From the IMG/VR virus record IMGVR_UViG_3300043419_000606, positions 1-31,458 of that record: a stretch of DNA of 31,458 bases. One strand, given 5' to 3'. The position numbers and the translations under genes were made by a program. The number at the start of each line of letters is the position of its first letter. Position 1 is the first letter of the stretch. The stretch is from a virus. Shown piece after piece: positions 16,028 to 21,676 of the stretch. The notes under the pieces are model-generated. The model did not search any database. It was not told the origin of the DNA and saw only the letters and a list, made by a program, of their open reading frames with translations.

Positions 16028-16294
16028 TTAGATTGTATTTGTTTTAAATTCAATATTCCAATCACTCCAGACATAAACTTGACAACCGTATTTTTTAAGC
16101 TCTGAGAGTCTTAACTCTTGAAGTGGTGACAATATACCATTTTCTTTTTTTACTTCAATAAACGTCGCCTGTCCGTCTTTGATAGCCAATAAGTCCGGAA
16201 TGCCATTTGTTGAGGTCTTTATAAGTTTGGTTACAAAATAACCTTGCGCCTGGAGTTTCTTTTTTATCTTAGTTTGTATTTGCTGCTCTGTCAT
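16028..16294 (-). CDS. VRR-NUC family nuclease
   Basis: An 88-residue minimal VRR-NUC domain. The N-terminus is TEQQIQTKIKKKLQAQGYFV. Then come NGIPDLLAIKDGQ (Asp in the PD core), FIEVKKENGILSPLQE (E-V-K catalytic strand) and LKKYGCQVYVWSD. Stand-alone VRR-NUC proteins act on branched or Holliday-type DNA. Here the likely role is clearing DNA junctions before packaging. It sits at the end of the accessory operon, just before the sigma-like region. The full family core is present. Confidence 0.88.
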   Translation of the reverse strand: MTEQQIQTKIKKKLQAQGYFVTKLIKTSTNGIPDLLAIKDGQATFIEVKKENGILSPLQELRLSELKKYGCQVYVWSDWNIEFKTNTI

Positions 16295-16300
16295 TTGGTT

Positions 16301-16480
16301 TTAATCTACAAGGTATTCATCTGTACTTAAACATTTTTGACCCTCCAATAACTCTGCTGTTCTACTTGTAACATAAACTGAAGTATGTGGATGATGATTT
16401 TCAGCCAAATATTTCATTAAAGGTCTTACTGCTTCTTCAAATTTTTGTTGTTTCTCGATTTGTTTTTTTGTTTGTTTCAT
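16301..16480 (-). CDS. Small basic protein
   Basis: A 59-residue protein. I take the internal start MKQTKKQIEKQQKFEEAVRP at 16480 because it follows the conserved start-region element and clears the 35-residue gene upstream; an in-frame ATG at 16531 would overlap that gene. The sequence is a Lys/Gln-rich helix followed by a His-rich part (AENHHPHTSVYV). Function unknown. Confidence 0.65.
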   Translation of the reverse strand: MKQTKKQIEKQQKFEEAVRPLMKYLAENHHPHTSVYVTSRTAELLEGQKCLSTDEYLVD

Positions 16481-16501
16481 AATCTTATTTGTTTTTAAAT
16501 T
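16478..16501 (-). repeat. Repeated start-region element, copy 1
   Basis: The minus strand contains AAAAACAAATAAGATTATG, ending at the start codon of the 59-residue gene and preceded by AATTT. Near-identical copies are at 16590-16613, 25653-25676 and 25808-25830. It also encodes the FKNK-stop end of the upstream gene. See findings. Confidence 0.7.
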
Positions 16502-16592
16502 GTTTGTATATTTTAATAAATGTAATTGCAATTATACTTCCTATAATTAATCCAAATGTAAAACGACCTAAAAAATCTATTAATATTTCCAT
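16485..16592 (-). CDS. 35-residue single-span membrane microprotein
   Basis: An ORF starting MEILIDFLGRFTFGLIIGSI with a hydrophobic helix through residue ~26, ending in a short basic tail IYKQFKNK. It begins with the repeated start-region element and ends 5 bases before the next start. One transmembrane helix with a positive cytoplasmic end is the likely topology (tail inside). Function unknown; one of several such microproteins in this phage. Confidence 0.65.
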   Translation of the reverse strand: MEILIDFLGRFTFGLIIGSIIAITFIKIYKQFKNK

Positions 16593-16613
16593 AATCTTAT
16601 TTGTTTTTAAATT
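16590..16613 (-). repeat. Repeated start-region element, copy 2
   Basis: Same sequence as copy 1 (AAAAACAAATAAGATTATG core), placed at the start of the 35-residue membrane protein and at the FKNK-stop end of the 72-residue gene. Confidence 0.7.
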
Positions 16614-16815
16614 TTTCAAACCATTGCTCGGTAGTATCTCCTAAATTAGAAGTTTTATTAGAAGATAAATCAAATCTATATTTTTGTAATAGTTCAATTA
16701 CTTCTTCCTCACTATAACTTCTTTCTTGTATAGTAAAGCACCCACAATCGTGTCCACAACTATCCATAAAACAACCATTTCCATTGTTGCCTTTACATTC
16801 GCCTATTAGTTCCAT
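16597..16815 (-). CDS. Cys-rich small protein
   Basis: A 72-residue protein with an N-terminal Cys/His cluster: Cys7, Cys15, Cys20, His22, Cys24 and Cys26 in the stretch CKGNNGNGCFMDSCGHDCGC. That is enough ligands for one zinc ion. The remainder is helical and charged, ending EQWFEKFKNK. Cluster spacing resembles a small phage protein family of Bacteroidota with unknown role. It lies 6 bases after its neighbour's stop in the accessory operon. Confidence 0.7.
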   Translation of the reverse strand: MELIGECKGNNGNGCFMDSCGHDCGCFTIQERSYSEEEVIELLQKYRFDLSSNKTSNLGDTTEQWFEKFKNK

Positions 16816-16821
16816 ATTTTA

Positions 16822-17025
16822 TTAATTTTTAAGATTTTCAATTTCGTGTCTAACTTCTTTCCACCATAATAATTCACTATTATATGGACTATTATCATCA
16901 CTTGCGTCAGGAATAGCTTTTATTATTTCATCAACTGCTATTAATGCACAAGATATTGCATTGTGTTTATGTGTTTCAAAACTCATTTTATCTATTAATT
17001 CTTTTGCTTTTTCTTTTGGTGTCAT
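16822..17025 (-). CDS. Small helical protein, paralogue A
   Basis: A 67-residue protein (MTPKEKAKELIDKM, then ALIAVDEIIK and a C-terminal VRHEIENLKN). It is clearly related to the 78-residue protein at 17680-17916, which shares MT-x-K-x-KA-x-EL, AL-IAV and VR-x-EIENL. An ancestral duplication within the operon is likely. Function unknown. It begins with AAATAAGATTATG, a partial match to the repeated start-region element. Confidence 0.7.
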   Translation of the reverse strand: MTPKEKAKELIDKMSFETHKHNAISCALIAVDEIIKAIPDASDDNSPYNSELLWWKEVRHEIENLKN

Positions 17026-17029
17026 AATC

Positions 17030-17338
17030 TTATTTAATTAAATCTTCTAAATAATGTATACTAATTTTTATATCTTCTAAAATACGTTCATAATAAAAAT
17101 TATTTTCTTCTAAACTTGATATATGAGGCAATTTTTGTAATTCTTCTTTATCATAATTGTAAATTTCTCTTGGAGTATCTCCCGCAAGACTTTTAACAAT
17201 TTCAAAAAGATTGTCTGCATTTCCTCTCAACTCAATGTTTGAAACTCTTTGTCTGTTAATTAAACGTTCTAAATGTGATATAGAATTTGTACACGTTTTT
17301 ACTTCTACTTCTTCTGTTTTAAATCTTATTGATTCCAT
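17030..17338 (-). CDS. Hypothetical helical protein
   Basis: A 102-residue charged helical protein (MESIRFKTEEVEVKTCTNSI with ISHLERLINRQRVSN), ending EDIKISIHYLEDLIK. No recognised motif or membrane span. It follows an 83-base gap that holds a TTGACA-like string but no full promoter that I trust. Confidence 0.65.
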   Translation of the reverse strand: MESIRFKTEEVEVKTCTNSISHLERLINRQRVSNIELRGNADNLFEIVKSLAGDTPREIYNYDKEELQKLPHISSLEENNFYYERILEDIKISIHYLEDLIK

Positions 17339-17421
17339 AATATTTGTAGCAATTATCCTTGCAATCGGGTTTATTTGTTTTAAAATGTCAAGTTTTTTCC
17401 ATCATTTACCTGACAAAATTA

Positions 17422-17514
17422 TTACTTTGTCATTATTAAAATTAACGCAACGGCCAACGTGATAACTGAAATCCAGGCCATAACTTCAACGATTAAATCC
17501 TCTTTGTTATTCAT
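17422..17514 (-). CDS. 30-residue single-span membrane microprotein
   Basis: MNNKEDLIVEVMAWISVITL begins the ORF. The hydrophobic stretch from residue ~11 to ~28 forms one transmembrane helix and the N-terminus is acidic. Its ATG lies inside the end of the 58-residue gene (8-base overlap), so translation is probably coupled. Function unknown. Confidence 0.6.
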   Translation of the reverse strand: MNNKEDLIVEVMAWISVITLAVALILIMTK

Positions 17515-17683
17515 ATTTTTGTTTATATATAGTAAATAATTCGTTTAAAGTCAAATCCTCTCCCTTATAATCCCAAAGGTATATCGAATTAAAATCACAC
17601 TCCAATCGCAACCAAGTTACAAAATGAATGACCTCGTCAATTTTGTCGAGTTTCTTTTTAGGTTTGTATTTTTCGCCTTTCAT
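17507..17683 (-). CDS. 58-residue hypothetical protein
   Basis: Basic start (MKGEKYKPKKKLDKIDEVIH) followed by TWLRLECDFNSIYLWDYKGE and a C-terminal helix ending YKQKYE. It overlaps the 78-residue gene by 4 bases (ATGA) and the next by 8. The soluble mixed sequence, with Trp, Cys and aromatic residues, supports a real gene. Function unknown. Confidence 0.65.
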   Translation of the reverse strand: MKGEKYKPKKKLDKIDEVIHFVTWLRLECDFNSIYLWDYKGEDLTLNELFTIYKQKYE

Positions 17684-17916
17684 AAATTTTCAATTTCTCG
17701 TTTAACATCGTCCAAATATAAATCAAATAAACTTCCCTCGTTTATATAAAATAAAGCATCGTTAAAAAATCGAACTTGCTCAACTGCTATTAATGCGCTT
17801 TTTTTAGCCATTTCGTGAGTCATAAGTAAATAAGTAGGTTTCATTTCAATAACTTGCTCAACTATTAAATTATTATACATTCTGTATAATTCAATTGCTT
17901 TGTCTTTTGCTGTCAT
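17680..17916 (-). CDS. Small helical protein, paralogue B
   Basis: A 78-residue protein beginning MTAKDKAIELYRMYNNLIVE with AKKSALIAVEQVRF in the middle and VKREIENL at the end. Paralogue of the 67-residue protein at 16822-17025, with a longer middle section. ATGA overlap with the next gene. Function unknown. Confidence 0.7.
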   Translation of the reverse strand: MTAKDKAIELYRMYNNLIVEQVIEMKPTYLLMTHEMAKKSALIAVEQVRFFNDALFYINEGSLFDLYLDDVKREIENL

Positions 17917-17927
17917 AGGTTTAATAT

Positions 17928-18185
17928 TTATCTCTCATTACTGAGAGATATTTTCTTTACAAAATTATCATTATAGTCGAACTCCATTTCAAAAATCTCG
18001 GAGTTATCTAAATACTTAAATGTATAAATCCAGTGAGAGCAAAAGGCTTTTTTTTCGTTGCTCCACTTCTCCGGCATCTCTAAATTTTTAGCCGTTCCAA
18101 TCATTCGGAACTCACGCCCAGCCGTTCCGACTTGAGGCAATAAGTGAATACCGATTTTATTATTCTTTACAATTAGATAGTCCAT
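17928..18185 (-). CDS. Hypothetical protein
   Basis: An 85-residue protein starting MDYLIVKNNKIGIHLLPQVG. I use the ATG at 18185 because it forms the TAATG overlap with the stop of the upstream gene; an ATG seven codons earlier (18206) gives a longer overlap. Mixed beta pattern with a WIYTFKYLDNSEIFEMEFDY strand pair. Product not recognised. Confidence 0.65.
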   Translation of the reverse strand: MDYLIVKNNKIGIHLLPQVGTAGREFRMIGTAKNLEMPEKWSNEKKAFCSHWIYTFKYLDNSEIFEMEFDYNDNFVKKISLSNER

Positions 18186-18583
18186 TATAAATTTTTTATC
18201 GCCCAATTAGCGTAATCAATAATCTTTTGAAAATCATCTTTGTCTTGTTGTTTTTGTCTCCAGCAATATTTGTCAATATTAAATTTGCAAATAGCCAATA
18301 TTTCCTCCTTACTTAAGTTTGCCTCAGCTCGTTCAAAGGTATCGATACCGATTTGATATTGCTTTGGTTTTTTGACGTATGGTTTTGTAATTGTATCGTA
18401 GTAATTAAATGGCTTAATATTTAATTTACTATCCCAATTTAACCAAAACTCATAACCCTCAATTGTATTATTCCAATTAAAAGCATCAATTAAATGATCT
18501 GTTAAATCACTATAATCTAATGAATTTTTTTGATATTCTAACGCTTTTTGTTTAACGTCTTCCGGTAATTCACTAATTTTCAT
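18185..18583 (-). CDS. DUF3310-like protein with N-terminal extension
   Basis: A 132-residue protein. Residues ~76-132 resemble DUF3310, a phage family related to the T7 gp1.7 type: YQIGIDTFERAEANLSKEEI, then CKFNIDKYCWRQ and a final helix around IDYANWAIKNL. Residues 1-52 (MKISELPEDVKQKALEYQKN and NTIEGYEFWLNWDS) look like a different small phage protein found on its own elsewhere. The gene may therefore be a fusion. Function is not established; gp1.7 is a nucleotide kinase in T7. Confidence 0.6.
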   Translation of the reverse strand: MKISELPEDVKQKALEYQKNSLDYSDLTDHLIDAFNWNNTIEGYEFWLNWDSKLNIKPFNYYDTITKPYVKKPKQYQIGIDTFERAEANLSKEEILAICKFNIDKYCWRQKQQDKDDFQKIIDYANWAIKNL

Positions 18584-18587
18584 AATA

Positions 18588-18671
18588 TTATTTTTTTTTA
18601 TATTCTTTTAAAATTATCGATGTTATTGCTAAAATCTGTATTAAAATTGCTATTATTCCTAATATACCCAT
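18588..18671 (-). CDS. 27-residue membrane microprotein
   Basis: MGILGIIAILIQILAITSII followed by a basic tail LKEYKKK. One transmembrane helix with a positive C-terminus. It sits two bases after the 34-residue microprotein. The size and low complexity make the call tentative, but the start, stop and placement are neat. Confidence 0.5.
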   Translation of the reverse strand: MGILGIIAILIQILAITSIILKEYKKK

Positions 18672-18673
18672 AA

Positions 18674-18778
18674 CTACCAATATTTAAAAATAAAATGTAA
18701 TACTACAAACCAAAATCCTAAGGCAATAAAAAAAATAAAAATAGCTCCTAAAATTTCTAAAAAATTTTCCTTACTCAT
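18674..18778 (-). CDS. 34-residue membrane microprotein
   Basis: MSKENFLEILGAIFIFFIAL with a strongly hydrophobic core to residue ~30 and end FIFKYW. One transmembrane helix. The ATG overlaps the end of the preceding gene (GAGTAA), so translation is likely coupled. Function unknown. Confidence 0.6.
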   Translation of the reverse strand: MSKENFLEILGAIFIFFIALGFWFVVLHFIFKYW

Positions 18779-18998
18779 AACTTTTACTATTTAAATTTAT
18801 AAAAAAATTTTGAATTTTATTTATTAAATTGTCATAATCTGACTTAATCCAAACTTGAGCTTTTATATCCGAGTAAAAAAACATTCTGCAATATTCTTTT
18901 GAATGCTCTCCTCCCTCTTCGATATATCTAATATCATTTAAATCAATTATAACTCTCCGATCTTTGTTGTCAATAAATTCTAAAAAATATCTATTCAT
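18771..18998 (-). CDS. Hypothetical protein, first gene of the accessory operon
   Basis: A 75-residue protein starting MNRYFLEFIDNKDRRVIIDL. A longer form from 19043 (90 residues) is possible, but the internal ATG has the A/T-rich leader usual here. The sequence is beta-rich (EYCRMFFYSDIKAQVWIKSD) and may be a PH-like or small regulatory fold; not recognised. It is preceded by a TAnnTTTG promoter and a hairpin in its leader. Confidence 0.65.
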   Translation of the reverse strand: MNRYFLEFIDNKDRRVIIDLNDIRYIEEGGEHSKEYCRMFFYSDIKAQVWIKSDYDNLINKIQNFFINLNSKSYE

Positions 18999-19029
18999 AA
19001 TTATAAAAAATAAACCCTCCTCGATTGCT

Positions 19030-19092
19030 ACCGCCAAGCGCAAAAGAAAAGGGAATTATTAAATACTTTACTTTGGCGGTTGTACAAATATA
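19030..19092 (-). promoter_or_regulatory. Promoter with leader hairpin for the accessory operon
   Basis: A TATATTTG box lies at 19085-19092 (host-type TAnnTTTG), with TTAGGATAT about 21 bases upstream, the same string as upstream of the 24353 box. Downstream, ACCGCCAA and TTGGCGGT (19073-19080 and 19030-19037 on the plus strand) form an 8 bp stem around a 35-base loop in the leader. The palindrome AATAATATTATT at 19092-19103 overlaps the box and could be an operator or mere AT bias. Confidence 0.55.
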
Positions 19093-19106
19093 ATAATATT
19101 ATTTTA

Positions 19107-19970
19107 TTATATCCTAATAAATTTAAAAATATGTTCAATTATTGGCAAAGTCCAACCGTCTCCCAATAATGATCCAGCCTTTGCCGTTGTCAAAATATCA
19201 CAATAGTCGTCAGGGAAACCTTGCAAACGACACATTTCAATTTTGTTAACCGTCCTAATATAATCATTTTCATAAATTAATAAAACCCCAAAAACTTCCT
19301 TGTCTTTTAAATATTTTTGAGCCTCAATTGATTTTTCATCTTTATAACAAAATGAATTATATAAACCTGACAAAAGACATTTGCTTTTATCTCTTTTAAC
19401 TTCTCCGCTTGTTATAATATCCTTAAAGATAATTTTCCTATCTTTTGGCTGAGGTATGTCGGTAACTATATCAAACATCGTCTCCTTTGTTTTTATATTG
19501 CTCCAGTAATAACGATCACGAAGTTGAGCCGTAACTAAAGAACTATTAATCCTAACCGGATAAACTCCCAAAGCTCGGCTCATAATTCCAACGTCCAACT
19601 TTGAGGCACTTCCGACATTTTCTTGTAAAAATAAGACGTTTGGATTGAGTGATTTTATATGTTCTAAAATTTCAATAAATACAAAAAAGAGACTCGACTT
19701 TTTGCCATTAATTCCGGCACGCTTACCGGCTGAGCTTAAATCTTGACAAGGCGATCCACTCAATAACAAATCAATAGTTTTCCAATCAATATCCCACTCT
19801 CGCCACTTAGTAACGTCTCCGACTTGGATTGTGTCAGGGAAGTGGTGCTGAGTTAATTGTATTGCATACGGCTTAATCTCTGAGCTATAATATTTGTCAA
19901 CTTTTATACCAACGTTTTCTAAGGCTTGGCGTCCTGTATTCATTCCGTTAAATAGTGATAGTACGTTCAT
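19107..19970 (-). CDS. C5 cytosine DNA methyltransferase
   Basis: A 287-residue enzyme that transfers a methyl group from S-adenosylmethionine to carbon 5 of cytosine. Motif I: NVLSLFNGMNTG. Motif IV: GSPCQDLS with catalytic Cys75. Motif VI: ENV at 117-119. Motif VIII: AQLRDRYYW at 148-156. A C-terminal LQGFP and GDGWTLPIIEHIF match motifs IX and X in the style of Dnmt3-like phage enzymes. The target recognition part is short. It overlaps the helicase gene by 23 bases. Likely role: protecting phage DNA from host restriction, or working with the adjacent nuclease. No partner restriction enzyme is certain. Confidence 0.9.
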   Translation of the reverse strand: MNVLSLFNGMNTGRQALENVGIKVDKYYSSEIKPYAIQLTQHHFPDTIQVGDVTKWREWDIDWKTIDLLLSGSPCQDLSSAGKRAGINGKKSSLFFVFIEILEHIKSLNPNVLFLQENVGSASKLDVGIMSRALGVYPVRINSSLVTAQLRDRYYWSNIKTKETMFDIVTDIPQPKDRKIIFKDIITSGEVKRDKSKCLLSGLYNSFCYKDEKSIEAQKYLKDKEVFGVLLIYENDYIRTVNKIEMCRLQGFPDDYCDILTTAKAGSLLGDGWTLPIIEHIFKFIRI

Positions 19971-21198
19971 TTTGATTAAATATTTTTAGTGTATAATCTC
20001 GTTTCTTTAATACTGTTTTATAAATGTCAAGTTCAATCCCTCCTTTGCTAAATATCCAAAAGACCTCATTCGATTGTCGTTGCATTGTCGTTAAGCGATC
20101 TCTACTTTGCCAGTAACTCGTTGCACTGAAAGCAATATTGTAATAGACTAAGTATTTGGCATTTTTTAAACTTATTCCCTCACGTCCGGAGACGATTTGC
20201 AAAGCGATACATTTATCGGAATTATCAAACTCTTCAACGTCATTTGTCAAGTTATCTCCGTAAACTGATTTTAATGCGTTATATTCCTCTTTGAAGACGT
20301 AAAAAATAGCAATTTTTACTCCCTTAAATTTTTCGAGAGTAAATTCAGCCTTTGAATAATCAATTATTTTACTCGTTCCGTCTTCGAACTTACAAGTCCC
20401 ACTTGACAGTTGGTGAATTTTTTGCATCAATTTAACTCCGGTATCTCCGAGAATGACCTGTCCGTCGGTATTTTTAACGACTAAATTCTTTTTGAGCTTG
20501 TTGATTATCAAATTGGTGATAGGTTGCATCTCGCATTCTAAAATCATTTCGTTAACTGAGGTCGTAAATCCGGCTTGCGCTTGTGTAAAAGTTATAATAT
20601 AGTGCTGTATAGTTCTACGTATTAACTGCTCATTTGCCTGAGAGTAATCTTTTATAACGGCGTAGCCTAAGCGTTTCTCTTTTACGTCAACATAATCAAC
20701 CGCCCACTTGTAAAAGTTCGTATATTGTTTAAATGGCGAGTAATCGGAAACCCAAAATTGATTAAACCATTGCGAATGACTCTCCGGAGTTGGCGTTCCT
20801 GACAAAAATATCATTGGCAAATGAGAGTAACGCTTTTTAAATAACTGAGCGACTTTATTAGGCTTTGGAAAAGCTCCGAAACGGTGATGCTCGTCATGTA
20901 TAATTAAGTCAAATTTGTCGCAATTATCGCCTATATTTGCGACAAGGTGCAAACTCTCATCGTTTATAATTGTTAAATCAAAGTCAAAACCAAAGTTATC
21001 GTAGTCCCACTGAATTGAGGAGATTGCTTTCTTTTTTGTTAAAAACAAAACTCTCCTGGCGTTAAATATCTTTGCCGTATTTAAAGCCGTCAAAGTTTTT
21101 CCTGTTCTCACTTCCATAGCCAAATAGACGATTTTTTTGTGATCTAAAACCTCAGCCGCCTGAGCTGAGATTTTAATTTGATAGTCTCTGAGTTTCAT
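19948..21198 (-). CDS. SF2 (SNF2/DEAD-like) helicase
   Basis: A 416-residue ATP-dependent DNA translocase. Motif I: MEVRTGKT at 28-35. Motif II: DEHH at 102-105. Motif III: SGTP at 133-136. Motif V/VI region: SGREGISL, then YWQSRDRLTTMQR with the arginines expected for hydrolysis. The sequence is a compact phage helicase without extra domains. It overlaps the nuclease gene by 4 bases and the methyltransferase by 23, so expression is coupled. It may act in replication or recombination, or with its neighbours in DNA cleavage or modification. Confidence 0.88.
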   Translation of the reverse strand: MKLRDYQIKISAQAAEVLDHKKIVYLAMEVRTGKTLTALNTAKIFNARRVLFLTKKKAISSIQWDYDNFGFDFDLTIINDESLHLVANIGDNCDKFDLIIHDEHHRFGAFPKPNKVAQLFKKRYSHLPMIFLSGTPTPESHSQWFNQFWVSDYSPFKQYTNFYKWAVDYVDVKEKRLGYAVIKDYSQANEQLIRRTIQHYIITFTQAQAGFTTSVNEMILECEMQPITNLIINKLKKNLVVKNTDGQVILGDTGVKLMQKIHQLSSGTCKFEDGTSKIIDYSKAEFTLEKFKGVKIAIFYVFKEEYNALKSVYGDNLTNDVEEFDNSDKCIALQIVSGREGISLKNAKYLVYYNIAFSATSYWQSRDRLTTMQRQSNEVFWIFSKGGIELDIYKTVLKKRDYTLKIFNQNERTITI

Positions 21199-21674
21199 TT
21201 GTAAAATCGATATTGTTTAACTAAGTTAATTTCCTTTTGATATTCATTATTAAACTCATCCTCAAAACTTCCTAATTCATAAGGAGTAAACCAATAATCT
21301 CCATATTTAGGATGATTTGGTATAAATACAATATTATTTTCAATTCTTTTTTTATTTAATTCGTCATAATGATAAAGTAAATTAACACTAAAATTTGGAA
21401 AATTATCAGATAATATTAATAAATCTTTTGTAAATAATTCATACCTATTTTTGTGATAATTATTATTAATCCAATCAAAATTAGGTTTAATTTCAATATA
21501 TAATTTTAAATTAGGTAAATAAAAATCAGGTGTATATTTTTGATTATTAGATAAAATAAAACATTCTGGCTCATAAACCCAATCTAAATTAAATGCATCA
21601 AAAAAAATTGCCCACCTTGCCTCTAATCTACTTCTAAATAAAATTCCGTTGTATTCCGTTTCTATTGCTGTCAT
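21195..21674 (-). CDS. PD-(D/E)XK endonuclease-like protein
   Basis: A 159-residue protein with the nuclease core readable from the sequence: FRSRLEARWA (Glu18) at 13-22, then EPECF, PDFYLP (Asp50) at 49-54 and EIKP (Glu61, Lys63). This is the phage 'FRSRLEARWA...PDFYL...EIKP' family. The gene is far more AT-rich than its neighbours: by hand count bases 21361-21480 hold 21 G/C in 120, against about 49 in 120 in two helicase samples. That suggests recent insertion between the primase and helicase genes. Substrate unknown. Confidence 0.82.
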   Translation of the reverse strand: MTAIETEYNGILFRSRLEARWAIFFDAFNLDWVYEPECFILSNNQKYTPDFYLPNLKLYIEIKPNFDWINNNYHKNRYELFTKDLLILSDNFPNFSVNLLYHYDELNKKRIENNIVFIPNHPKYGDYWFTPYELGSFEDEFNNEYQKEINLVKQYRFYK

Positions 21675-21676
21675 AA

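Noticed and set aside
17339-17421. TTGACA-like string as a promoter
   Set aside because: The host type expected here uses TAnnTTTG, and no matching box is found at a suitable distance.
19092-19103. Palindrome AATAATATTATT as an operator
   Set aside because: The surrounding sequence is almost only A and T, so such palindromes occur by chance; kept only as a note in the promoter entry.
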